Shown in pieces: positions 54,656 through 63,079 of a stretch of 64,000 bases of DNA; within the stretch, counting starts at the first letter, position 1, and every line of letters starts with the position of its first letter. The position numbers were made by a program, and so were the translations under genes. Under the pieces are notes generated by a model. The model saw only the letters and a list, made by a program, of their open reading frames with translations. It did not search any database and had not been told where the DNA came from. The stretch is taken from assembly GCF_022549695.1 (NCBI RefSeq), contig NZ_JAKZGS010000003.1:248001-312000 (forward strand). The letters run 5' to 3'. The DNA comes from Belliella calami (GTDB taxonomy: Bacteria; Bacteroidota; Bacteroidia; Cytophagales; Cyclobacteriaceae).

Positions 54656-55957
54656 ATGAAAATGAAAAGAGAAAATAACAAAAACCAAGGGTCAAATAGA
54701 GACTCTAAATCAAGCAAGCCTTATAACAAAGAAGGTAGAAGTGACAGGAAAAAAGATTTTTCAAAAGATTCTGATTTTAGAAAATCAAGATCTAAAGATG
54801 AATCTAAACCTGAAGGAAGATCTAAATCACCTTTTAGAAAATCAGAAGAATTGACAGAAAGAAAATCTGCAACTTCCAAAAGGACGTATAGCGAATCTTC
54901 AAAATCTAAATCAACAAAGCCAGATGGATTTAGCCTAGAAGGTCATCCGAAAAAGAAATACACTCCGAAGCCTCAGGAAGGTAGAAATAGTCCTTCTTAT
55001 GGAAAAACCAGCAGTAGGTCAAAAACTGGAGATCCAAAATTGAATTCTGGGGAGTTTAAGACTGTGTACAAAGGTCGTGGAAAAGATGAAAGGCCAGTCT
55101 TCGAAACAGTAAAAAAATCTGATATCGAGAAAAAAATGGCTGCGAGAAAGAAATCCCAAAAGCCATCATTCCACGAAGCGCCGACTGAGCCAAGACCTGA
55201 TTACAATTTTGATAGAATTGAGAAGAAATTCAACAAAAATCAAAATGATGATGTGATCAGACTAAATAAGTATATTTCAAATTCTGGTGTTTGTTCTAGG
55301 AGAGAAGCTGATACATTGATTCAAAATGGAGACGTCAAAGTGAATGGAGAAATTGTCATGGAAATGGGCTACAAAGTCCAAAGAACTGATACAATTACAT
55401 ACAAAGGAAAAACAATCAATCCAGAGAAACCAGTATATGTTTTACTGAACAAGCCAAAAGATTTTATCACTACAACTGACGATCCAATGGAAAGAAAGAC
55501 AGTGATGGAATTGGTAGGGAATGCATGTAAAGAAAGGATCTTTCCTGTTGGGAGATTAGATAGGAATACAACTGGTCTCTTATTGTTTACAAACGATGGT
55601 GAGTTGGCAGCTAAACTATCTCATCCTTCAAATCAAATCAAAAAGATTTATCAAGTTACTTTGGATAAGCCTTTGACCAAAGCAGATGAGGAAACCATTT
55701 TGGAAGGTTTTGCCTTGGAAGATGGCGATATTAAAGTGAATGATTTACAAGTGCTTTCAAAAGACAAGACGATTTTGGGTCTTGAGATACATGTCGGAAG
55801 AAACAGAATCGTAAGAAGGATTTTCGCGCACTTTGGATATGAAGTTGTTGCACTGGATAGGGTAACCTATGCCGGCTTGGATAAGAAAGATTTGCCTAGG
55901 GGTAAATATAGATTCCTCAATGAAAAAGAAGTGATTAATTTGAAATATTTCAAATAA
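54656..55957 (+). CDS. rluB: 23S rRNA pseudouridine synthase, RluB/RsuA family
   Basis: A 433-residue enzyme. Residues of about 1-190 are a disordered, Lys/Ser/Arg-rich extension (start KRENNKNQGSNRDSK). Then come the S4 RNA-binding domain (IRLNKYISNSGVCSRREADTLIQNGDVKVNG) and the catalytic domain with FPVGRLDRNTTGLLLFTNDGELA, whose Asp is the nucleophile. The end of the catalytic domain reads VGRNRIVRRIFAHFGYEVVALDRV. RluB, RsuA and RluE/F share this layout, so the exact target uridine cannot be read from the sequence. A convergent terminator with the next gene follows. Confidence 0.92.
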   Translation: MKMKRENNKNQGSNRDSKSSKPYNKEGRSDRKKDFSKDSDFRKSRSKDESKPEGRSKSPFRKSEELTERKSATSKRTYSESSKSKSTKPDGFSLEGHPKKKYTPKPQEGRNSPSYGKTSSRSKTGDPKLNSGEFKTVYKGRGKDERPVFETVKKSDIEKKMAARKKSQKPSFHEAPTEPRPDYNFDRIEKKFNKNQNDDVIRLNKYISNSGVCSRREADTLIQNGDVKVNGEIVMEMGYKVQRTDTITYKGKTINPEKPVYVLLNKPKDFITTTDDPMERKTVMELVGNACKERIFPVGRLDRNTTGLLLFTNDGELAAKLSHPSNQIKKIYQVTLDKPLTKADEETILEGFALEDGDIKVNDLQVLSKDKTILGLEIHVGRNRIVRRIFAHFGYEVVALDRVTYAGLDKKDLPRGKYRFLNEKEVINLKYFK

Positions 55958-55981
55958 TAACTTCCAAAACCTTGAAAATAT

Positions 55982-56015
55982 AAAAGGGGCTTCTTTTCGC
56001 AAAGAAGCCCCTTTT
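55982..56015. terminator. Bidirectional terminator between rluB and the next gene
   Basis: A perfect 15-bp stem (55982-55996 with 56001-56015) with loop TCGC, flanked by A and T runs. It stands between two convergent genes and serves both. Confidence 0.9.
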
Positions 56016-56034
56016 ATTATGGTTAATTAGTGTC

Positions 56035-56613
56035 TTATTTTGTTGCCAAAAGTTTTGAAAAACCATCTTCAGACTTTACAAAGAACTCGATTCTTGAGTT
56101 TGAAATTGGGTGGTTGAATACATATGTTTTTTGGAAGCCTTTCGTATCTTTCAGTTCTTCTTCATGAACCAATTGGTTGTTTTCATAAATTAGAATAGAC
56201 ATATTGGAAGGAAGTAGAGAGTTTACAAGCAATTTGTATTTGTTTCCTTGTACTTTTTCGAGTTTTGAAAATACAACAGGCTCAACTTTTTTGTCTCCTA
56301 CATTGAATTCCATGTGTTCTACTTCGCCGTTGCCATTGTAAACACCAATCTGGTATTTTCCATCTTTCAATTTTGAGAAGTCATATGCTTTAGAGAATTC
56401 TTTTTTGGAAAGGATTCTATCTGAATGCACCAAAGCATTGTAGTCATCATAGATTTTTACTGTAACGGCTCCAGTAGGAACCATGCCATAAATCAATTGT
56501 ACTTTGCTGTCTTTTACTTTTTTAAGTTTGACAGTTCCTTCTGTTTGTTCGTTTCCTGCAAAGGCTGTAAATGAAATGCTCAATGCTAGGATCATTGCTG
56601 TAAATAATCTCAT
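56035..56613 (-). CDS. Secreted protein with two Ig-like repeats, unknown function
   Basis: A 192-residue exported protein with a signal peptide ending at TAFAG. The mature part is made of two similar roughly 75-residue units: VQLIYGMVPTGAVTVKIYDDYNALVHSD and KYKLLVNSLLPSNMSILIYENNQLVHEE, each followed by an F-x-K-x-Y/V-F strand. Such beta-sandwich repeats resemble DUF3244-like or T9SS carboxy-terminal-like modules. No catalytic motif. The name is descriptive only; it is probably an envelope or surface protein. Confidence 0.65.
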   Translation of the reverse strand: MRLFTAMILALSISFTAFAGNEQTEGTVKLKKVKDSKVQLIYGMVPTGAVTVKIYDDYNALVHSDRILSKKEFSKAYDFSKLKDGKYQIGVYNGNGEVEHMEFNVGDKKVEPVVFSKLEKVQGNKYKLLVNSLLPSNMSILIYENNQLVHEEELKDTKGFQKTYVFNHPISNSRIEFFVKSEDGFSKLLATK

Positions 56614-57261
56614 AATAGTATAATTTAATAGGGTTAAGAAATACTTATTTCGGATTAACCTCTTGTGTCGATATCTTCGAGCACTTAAAATAGAGGCCAG
56701 CTACTTTGGGGGGTGATCCTTTTAAAAGATCATGGTACAAACATAGGTACGCTAGTGTTAAATTGCAAATAATTCAATAAAAATATTTAATGATTATCAA
56801 AAAGGTAATGATTTGATCACTTTAATGAAAATATGGTAATCAAGTGAAAATTCTTTCGGAAACGTTATCGTAAATTATACTATGGTCAAAAAATAGGTTT
56901 GTACAGAATAATATTTTGTTATCGGAAATAATTTTGATGGTATCAGAACATATATTTTTTTTCTGAAAAATTATTAAAATTTTACCTCAGTTGAATTTAT
57001 TTTTTTCACAAATGCAAAAATCCTTAGAAAATGAGAGTTCATTCTCTAAGGATTTTGATGACTTTGGAATAAAAATCTTCTCTTTTTCTAATTACATCAT
57101 AGGTGTAGCCGCTTCAAAAAAACACCCATCTAAAATAAAGTATTCATCATAAATTAGGCATTTGCATAGAATTCAGCTACTGTTGACAGTCAATCAGTGA
57201 CGATTATCAGCATGATCTTCAAGTGAAAATTCATTTTCTGGTGTCACTGCAGATACTTAAA
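56614..57261. other. Intergenic region with serS terminator and repeat copy
   Basis: A 648-base gap. It contains the hairpin at 57017-57056 and a copy of the dispersed element (57182-57216). A near-palindrome GATCCTTTTAAAAGATC lies around 56715-56731. No gene was found. Confidence 0.4.
57017..57056. terminator. Terminator-like hairpin downstream of serS
   Basis: An 18-base arm (57017-57034) pairs with 57039-57056 with one mismatch around loop GAGT. A and T runs border it. It lies about 205 bases past the serS stop on the minus strand, a plausible distal terminator. Confidence 0.65.
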
Positions 57262-58533
57262 TTATATTTTATCAAAACCAAGGTATGGTACGAGTACTTT
57301 TGGCATTTTTATACCATCTTCAGTTTGATTGTTTTCCAATATAGAAGCCACTATTCTTGGTAAAGCCAAAGCTGAACCATTCAATGTATGCGCTAATTGT
57401 GTCTTTTTATCACTTCCTTTGAACCTCAACTTTAATCGATTTGCCTGAAAGTTTTCAAAATTGCTGACAGAACTTACTTCAAGCCATCTTTCTTGTGCAG
57501 CAGAATATACTTCCATATCATATGTCAAAGAAGATGTGAATCCCATATCACCACCGCAAAGCCTAAGAACTCTGTAAGGCAGCTCAAGCTTTTGAAGTAA
57601 ACCTTGTACATATTTGCTCATGTCCTCTAGGGTAATGTAAGATTGGTCAGGGTGTACGACTTGCACGATTTCAACTTTGTCGAATTGATGGAGTCTATTC
57701 AAACCTCTGACATGGGCGCCCCAACTGCCAGCCTCTCTTCTGAAGCAAGGGGTATAGCCCACATTCTTGATTGGGAAATCTTGTTCATTCACAATCACAT
57801 CTCTATAAAGGTTTGTGATAGGAACTTCTGCTGTAGGGATAAGGAAAAGTTTGTCTGCAGTGGCCTCGTACATCTGACCTTCCTTGTCAGGAAGCTGACC
57901 TGTTCCATAGCCTGATTCTTCATTGACAAGAATCGGTGGTTGCACTTCCGTATATCCAGCTTTCATCGCTTCGTCCAAGAAGAAGTTTATCAAGGCTCTT
58001 TGAAGCCTAGCACCTTTTCCTTTATATACTGGGAATCCTGCACCAGCGATCTTTACACCCAAATCAAAATCGATGATGTCATATTTTTTTATCAAATCCC
58101 AATGTGCCATTTTTGATTCTGGCAGCTCAGGAATAGAACCATGCTCTAGGACGATCTCATTGTCTTCCGCTGATTTTCCCGCTGGAACGGAGCTATGAGG
58201 AATGTTTGGGAGGGTATATAGCTTTTGCTTAAGTTCCTCTTCAATCGTGCTGAAGCTGTCTTCAAGAACTTTTATTTGCGCCTTTATTTCTGCTGTTCTA
58301 GATTTTATCTTTTCAGCTTCTTCTTTTTTTCCTTCTCGCATCAACATTCCGATCTCTTTGGAAATATTGTTGGATTCGGCTTGTAAATTATCCCTTTCTG
58401 TCTGAGTTTCTTTCCTTTTGTTGTCAAGTTCGATGACCTGATGCAGCGTTATTTCAGCTTGCTGGAAATTTCTTTTTGATAAACCTTCCAAGACAACATC
58501 GAAGTTGTCTCTAATCGTATTTACAAGTAACAT
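57262..58533 (-). CDS. serS: Seryl-tRNA synthetase
   Basis: A 423-residue class II synthetase charging tRNA-Ser. The N-terminal coiled-coil arm (about residues 25-105, rich in KKETQTERDNLQAESNN) is present. Class II motif 2 is FRREAGSWGAHVRGLNRLHQF and motif 3 is in TLNGSALALPRIVASILEN. Length is normal. It has a possible own minus-7 box TATCTTTG on the minus strand (58568-58575), 35 bases upstream and before the end of the neighbouring lipoprotein gene. Confidence 0.97.
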   Translation of the reverse strand: MLLVNTIRDNFDVVLEGLSKRNFQQAEITLHQVIELDNKRKETQTERDNLQAESNNISKEIGMLMREGKKEEAEKIKSRTAEIKAQIKVLEDSFSTIEEELKQKLYTLPNIPHSSVPAGKSAEDNEIVLEHGSIPELPESKMAHWDLIKKYDIIDFDLGVKIAGAGFPVYKGKGARLQRALINFFLDEAMKAGYTEVQPPILVNEESGYGTGQLPDKEGQMYEATADKLFLIPTAEVPITNLYRDVIVNEQDFPIKNVGYTPCFRREAGSWGAHVRGLNRLHQFDKVEIVQVVHPDQSYITLEDMSKYVQGLLQKLELPYRVLRLCGGDMGFTSSLTYDMEVYSAAQERWLEVSSVSNFENFQANRLKLRFKGSDKKTQLAHTLNGSALALPRIVASILENNQTEDGIKMPKVLVPYLGFDKI

Positions 58534-58567
58534 AAAATGTGTCGTTCTTTCTGATTATTGATAGCTG

Positions 58568-58575
58568 CAAAGATA
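58568..58575 (-). promoter_or_regulatory. Possible minus-7 promoter element of serS
   Basis: Read on the minus strand it is TATCTTTG. It lies between the end of the 255-residue lipoprotein gene and serS. No good minus-33 box was seen. Confidence 0.35.
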
Positions 58576-58585
58576 AGGATGTTCT

Positions 58586-59353
58586 TTATTGAATTATTAC
58601 ACTTTTGCGAATTGTCGAGAATGGACCGTCTAATTCTTTACCGTCTCTGTGTACCAATTTGATCGTTAATAGGTGCTCTCCTTTTGGTAGGTTGGCGATT
58701 CTGACGGGTGTGACTTGCTCTACTTCATAGTTAATCTCGTCTACTGCGATGATTACCTTCAATTTGTCCTTTTTCAGGTCTCCTCCCAAAACCAAAAAAT
58801 CTATCGTAACTTCTTGTTCAGAAGTGTAAGTCTGCTTATCAACCGGCAGATTGACAGCTATGTATGGCTCAGCTGAATATGGAAATGGTCTTGTGTCCCC
58901 AACCCTGAAGTCCCTGTCAACATAATTCCCAAACTCTTTCAGCATCAAACCTTCCTCATCTACCAAGTATGCAATAGATCTGTAGGTTCCTTCTTTGAGT
59001 TCTCTTTGGAAAATTGGCATGTTGTAGCCAACTGGGTCACTTGAATTTAGGATTAATTTCAATTGCAATCCACTTAAACCTTCGCCATATGGATAGTTCT
59101 TGACATTGAATTCAAAAGGGATTTTCCCAGGTTTGAAGACTTGATTTCCAAGCGGGCTAAACATTTCCAAAATTGCGTCTGGGTAATCATTTTTCTCCTC
59201 ATAAAAATAAAAACTGATTTCTGGAGACACTGTTTCAAGCGTGTCGGCTGTTTGCATTTTATGTTTGATTTCTTCCTTTTTTTCTCGCCTGGATTCACAG
59301 GAAAACAATGTGTAGACTAAGAAAATAAGAGTGAAAAAGGATATGTGTTTCAT
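58586..59353 (-). CDS. Lipoprotein, unknown function
   Basis: A 255-residue lipoprotein: hydrophobic N-terminus and lipobox LFSC (Cys about residue 19), then a charged linker and a beta-rich domain (LSGLQLKLILNSSDPVGYNMPIFQRELKEGTYRSIAYLVDEEG ... LLTIKLVHRDGKELDGP). The pattern ends with repeated beta-strands of an Ig-like type. I do not recognise the family. It is divergent from the 2OG oxygenase with 78 bases between the starts. Confidence 0.6.
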   Translation of the reverse strand: MKHISFFTLIFLVYTLFSCESRREKKEEIKHKMQTADTLETVSPEISFYFYEEKNDYPDAILEMFSPLGNQVFKPGKIPFEFNVKNYPYGEGLSGLQLKLILNSSDPVGYNMPIFQRELKEGTYRSIAYLVDEEGLMLKEFGNYVDRDFRVGDTRPFPYSAEPYIAVNLPVDKQTYTSEQEVTIDFLVLGGDLKKDKLKVIIAVDEINYEVEQVTPVRIANLPKGEHLLTIKLVHRDGKELDGPFSTIRKSVIIQ

Positions 59354-59431
59354 AGTGTTTGCTAGCTAGAGAACTAAAGATATTTAATTTTAGCTTAAAA
59401 AGCTGTATATTTCGAAGTAAATTATACCCTT

Positions 59432-60412
59432 ATGACTGAGATTTTATATGACGAAATCCCATCGCTAGATTTGGCGGATTTCACTTCTGGAAATGCGGAA
59501 AAAAAAGCAGCCTTTGTTGAGAAATTGGGCCAAGCTTATAATAATATAGGCTTTGCTGCTATCAAAAATCATGGATTGAATAAAGAGTTGCAGGATAAGC
59601 TTTATGATATCATCAAAAGATATTTTGCGCTTCCTGATGAGGTAAAGACAAAACATGAAAAGCCAGAAATTGGTTATCAAAGAGGTTATACCGGTAAGGG
59701 AAAGGAGCATGCAAAAGGCAGAAATACTGGGGATTTGAAAGAGTTCTACCACGTTGGTCAAGAAAGGGCTGATATACCAGACGCTGATCCTATCAAGTCT
59801 GAGTACCCTGAGAATGTTTGGCCTTCGGAATTACCCGAGTTCAAGGAAATTGCCTTGGAGACCTACAAGACTTTGGAGGCTGCAGGAAAAAATATGCTCA
59901 GAGCAATTTCCCTATACTTAGAGTTGCCTGAAGATTATTTTGAGGATAAGGTCATTTACGGGAATTCCATTTTGCGACAAATTCATTATTTCCCTATCGA
60001 AAACCCAGATGAAGTTCCTGCAGATGCAGTAAGAGCAGCAGAGCATGGTGACATTAATCTTATTACATTATTGATGGGTGCAAGTGCAGATGGATTGCAA
60101 GTCTTGAGAAAGGATGGTAAATGGATCCCGATCACAGCGCTTCCTGATCAAGTAGTGGTGAATGTAGGAGATATGCTGGAAAGATTGACAAACAAGAAAT
60201 TGAAATCAACGATTCATAGAGTTGTAAATCCACCGAGAGAAAAAATGAATTCCAGTAGGTTTTCGATTCCATTCTTTATGCATCCAAGATCCGAAATGGA
60301 TTTGACTTGTTTGGAAAGTTGTATTGATGAAAATAACCCAAAGCAATTTACAGATGCTACAGCAGGGGAGTTCCTTGATGAGCGTTTGAGAGAACTAGGC
60401 TTAAAGAAGTAA
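59432..60412 (+). CDS. 2-oxoglutarate/Fe(II) oxygenase, isopenicillin N synthase-like
   Basis: A 326-residue enzyme of the isopenicillin-N-synthase-like fold. The N-terminal DIOX_N region reads LDLADFTSGN ... IGFAAIKNHGLN. The iron ligands are His205, Asp207 (EHGDINLITLL) and His262 (TIHRVVNPP), and the co-substrate-binding Arg276-x-Ser278 (SRFSIPFF) is present. The fold is intact but the substrate cannot be predicted. The next gene, a ChrA-family transporter, starts 3 bases after its stop codon, so the pair is coupled. Confidence 0.9.
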   Translation: MTEILYDEIPSLDLADFTSGNAEKKAAFVEKLGQAYNNIGFAAIKNHGLNKELQDKLYDIIKRYFALPDEVKTKHEKPEIGYQRGYTGKGKEHAKGRNTGDLKEFYHVGQERADIPDADPIKSEYPENVWPSELPEFKEIALETYKTLEAAGKNMLRAISLYLELPEDYFEDKVIYGNSILRQIHYFPIENPDEVPADAVRAAEHGDINLITLLMGASADGLQVLRKDGKWIPITALPDQVVVNVGDMLERLTNKKLKSTIHRVVNPPREKMNSSRFSIPFFMHPRSEMDLTCLESCIDENNPKQFTDATAGEFLDERLRELGLKK

Positions 60413-60415
60413 GCT

Positions 60416-61612
60416 GTGACCATAAAGAAAGTAAAATATTATCTTTACCTCAAGGATGTGTTGTTGCTTTCTGTTACCGCTTTTGGTGGCCCTCAAGCTT
60501 TTCTGGCCATGGTACTAGATACCATGGTCAAGAAAAGAAATTATATTTCTGAAGAGGATTTGTGGGAGCTGAACGCACTCTGTCAGATTCTGCCAGGACC
60601 AACATCCACACAGACAATTTCGGCAATAGGTTATAGAATTGGAGGTCCTAATTTGGCTTACTTATCTCTTTTTGTTTGGATTTTGCCAGCCACGGTTTTG
60701 ATGATAGCCGCGGCTTTTTTGATAGATTTTTTGCAGGAAAATACTCCGGGAGCTTTGAGTTTTGCGAAATTCATACAGCCTATGGCGATAGGTTTTATTA
60801 TATATGCTGCGCAAAAAACCATTTTTAAAATGGTCAAAACATCGGAGGCTACAGTATTGATGATGATGGCTGCATTTATATCTTTCTTTTATCATTCGCC
60901 CTATGTGTTTCCTATTTTGCTTTTAGTAGGAGGGCTTACCACTTCATTGAATTATAAAAGTCATCCAAAGCAAAAAGGAGATAGAAAGTTGATGATTTCT
61001 TGGGCGAACTTTTACCTCTGGGGAGGAATTTTAGTGTTTGCAGCTGTTTTGGGAGCATTGACAAAGAATCAGTCGATTTTGCTTTTTGAGAATTTTTACA
61101 GAAACGGAAGTTTGATCTTTGGGGGTGGCCAAGTTTTGGTGCCCTATCTTTTTACGGAGTTTGTTGAGTTCAAAAAATTCCTTTCTTCCGAAGAGTTTCT
61201 AACGGGCTATGCCATATCTCAAGGGATGCCAGGGCCTACTTTTAGTATCAGTTCTTATGTAGGAGCGCTTTCGATGCGAGAATATGGAGTGGTTGGATTA
61301 CTGACGGGAGGTTTTATAGCTGCTGCTGGGATATTTTTGCCTGGGACATTCCTTATTTTCTTTGTAATCAGATTTTGGGATCAGTTGAAAAAGTATAGGC
61401 CTGTTCGTGCTGCCTTGGAAGGGGTGAATGCGGTGAGTTGTGGGATGTTGATCGCTGCTGCATATTTGCTTTTTGAGCCTTTGGATTCTAATTTATTCAA
61501 TGTGCTCGCAATTTTTGGGACTTATATTTTGCTCCAATTTACAAAGATTTCATCTCCTTTGATTATTGTTATTGGAGTATTGGCAGGGATTGGGTATAAT
61601 TGGATTTTTTGA
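60416..61612 (+). CDS. Chromate transporter family protein (two-domain)
   Basis: A 398-residue protein starting with a GTG (no ATG fits before the conserved start region YYLYLKDVLLLSVTAFGG). It has two CHR domains in tandem: SVTAFGGPQAFLAMV ... LNALCQILPGPTSTQTISAIGYRIGG in the first half and GGGQVLVPYLFTEF ... GYAISQGMPGPTFSISSYVGALSM in the second, about 10-12 membrane helices. Long-form ChrA proteins export chromate or sulfate-like anions; chromate specificity here is inferred from the family only. It follows the oxygenase gene at 3 bases. Confidence 0.85.
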   Translation: MTIKKVKYYLYLKDVLLLSVTAFGGPQAFLAMVLDTMVKKRNYISEEDLWELNALCQILPGPTSTQTISAIGYRIGGPNLAYLSLFVWILPATVLMIAAAFLIDFLQENTPGALSFAKFIQPMAIGFIIYAAQKTIFKMVKTSEATVLMMMAAFISFFYHSPYVFPILLLVGGLTTSLNYKSHPKQKGDRKLMISWANFYLWGGILVFAAVLGALTKNQSILLFENFYRNGSLIFGGGQVLVPYLFTEFVEFKKFLSSEEFLTGYAISQGMPGPTFSISSYVGALSMREYGVVGLLTGGFIAAAGIFLPGTFLIFFVIRFWDQLKKYRPVRAALEGVNAVSCGMLIAAAYLLFEPLDSNLFNVLAIFGTYILLQFTKISSPLIIVIGVLAGIGYNWIF

Positions 61613-61783
61613 AATTATGGATTTTGTAAGGGTCTTGAAGTAACCTAGATATCGATTTTTCTAAGTAGAGGAGATGGTTTTTTGATTTGTGAATCATTAA
61701 ATACCAGTGATAATTGTTCTGTATGTATAAAGATTGTTCTTTAGGGATACTGAGCAAGGGGCATGGGAGTTCTAGGTAGACTT

Positions 61784-62956
61784 TTATAGCCCACCTAGAA
61801 TTTCCAAGAAATTTAAAAGCGGAATGGCAGTGGTATCATTGCTGATGGGATAACTTTCGCTTCCACTGTAAACAATGTATCTGTCAGTTGCTTTGATATC
61901 CTCGCAAGAGATTACAAAACCCTTAGAAACCTTTGGACTCATGGTCCTTTTGATTTCAATAGCGATTACCTTGGTTTTATAAGTGATGACAAGGTCGATT
62001 TCTGCTCCAGAAAATGTCCTGTAGTGCCAATACTCAGCTCCTTTTGGTAAAACGGATAGGATGTTTTCAATGATAAATCCTTCCCAGCTTAATCCCAAGA
62101 TAGGATGGCTAAGTAGTTCGTCCATTTCGCCTATATTCAATAAAGCATGAACCAAGCCTGAATCTCTGATATATACTTTGGGACTTTTCACCAAGCGTTT
62201 GCCGACATTACTATACCAAGGTCTGATACTTCTCAAGAGAAGCAAGTCTTCCAGCAATTCAATGTAGCTTTTGATAGTAGGAGAGCTGAGATCCATGCTA
62301 CCACCAAGTTGACTCATGTTGAGTTGGGTTCCTTGTAGATGTGCAAGCATTGTCCAAAGTCTCCGAAGTCTATTTGCCGGGATAAATTGTGCTATTTGTG
62401 GAATATCTCTTTCCAGATAGGTCGTAATGAAATTATTCCTCCATCTCAAGCTTGCTGCATTTGATCTTGCCAAGAAGCTATCGGGAAATCCACCTCTTAG
62501 CCACAATCTTTCCAATGAATTGTCTTCTTTTTGGACTTCCAAAAGATTGAGGGCGAAGAGCTCTTCATAAGCGATCCTTCCCGCCAATGATTCAGATGAT
62601 TGCTTGATCAATTCAAGAGAAGCTGATCCCAAAATCAGGAATTGACCGTACCTGTATCCTTCTTTTCTCCTTTTGTCTATGACTCCTCGAAGTATTGGAT
62701 AGAGCTCAGGCACTCTCTGGATTTCATCCAAAATGATCAATTTGCCTTTGTGAATGTCGAAATATTGCTCAGGTTCTGCTAGCTTGCTCCTGTCACTTGG
62801 ACTTTCTAAGTCTAAATAAATAGCTTCTTTGTCCAACTTGATAGCGATTTCCTGAGCGAGCGTAGTTTTTCCTACCTGCCGCGGTCCAAGGATAGACACG
62901 GCTGGAAAGTCTTGAAGTGACTCTTCTAGTTCTAACGCTATTCTTCTATAAATCAT
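61784..62956 (-). CDS. AAA+ ATPase with DUF4143 domain
   Basis: A 390-residue protein starting at MIYRRIALELEESL. Its P-loop is GPRQVGKTTLA, the Walker B region is KLIILDEIQRVPELYPILRGVID, and the sensor region reads FLILGSASLELIKQSSESLAGRI. The C-terminal half is the DUF4143 domain (LRRLWTMLAHLQGTQLNMSQL ... YWHYRTFSGAEIDLVITY), which includes a nuclease-like EIDLV-x(n)-IEIK pattern. These widespread, often horizontally mobile proteins are of unclear function. An ORF extension upstream to 63031 runs into the perfect inverted repeat, so the internal ATG at 62956 is preferred. Confidence 0.88.
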   Translation of the reverse strand: MIYRRIALELEESLQDFPAVSILGPRQVGKTTLAQEIAIKLDKEAIYLDLESPSDRSKLAEPEQYFDIHKGKLIILDEIQRVPELYPILRGVIDKRRKEGYRYGQFLILGSASLELIKQSSESLAGRIAYEELFALNLLEVQKEDNSLERLWLRGGFPDSFLARSNAASLRWRNNFITTYLERDIPQIAQFIPANRLRRLWTMLAHLQGTQLNMSQLGGSMDLSSPTIKSYIELLEDLLLLRSIRPWYSNVGKRLVKSPKVYIRDSGLVHALLNIGEMDELLSHPILGLSWEGFIIENILSVLPKGAEYWHYRTFSGAEIDLVITYKTKVIAIEIKRTMSPKVSKGFVISCEDIKATDRYIVYSGSESYPISNDTTAIPLLNFLEILGGL

Positions 62957-63002
62957 CCTTGCAAATTTAAATATTAATTTTAAAAAATCAATGCTTACTA
63001 TC

Positions 63003-63055
63003 CTATCCAACATTGAAAATTTAAAATACAATTTTAAATTTTCAATGTTGGATAG
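63003..63055. repeat. Perfect 25-bp inverted repeat, 3-base loop
   Basis: The left arm (63003-63027, starting CTATCCAACATTGAAAAT) is the exact reverse complement of the right arm (63031-63055), separated by ACA. It lies between the end of the LPG-synthase-like gene and the start of the DUF4143 ATPase, both on the minus strand. There is no T-run, so it is not a standard terminator. Confidence 0.85.
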
Positions 63056-63079
63056 CTCTATAATCTATTCATTTGACTT

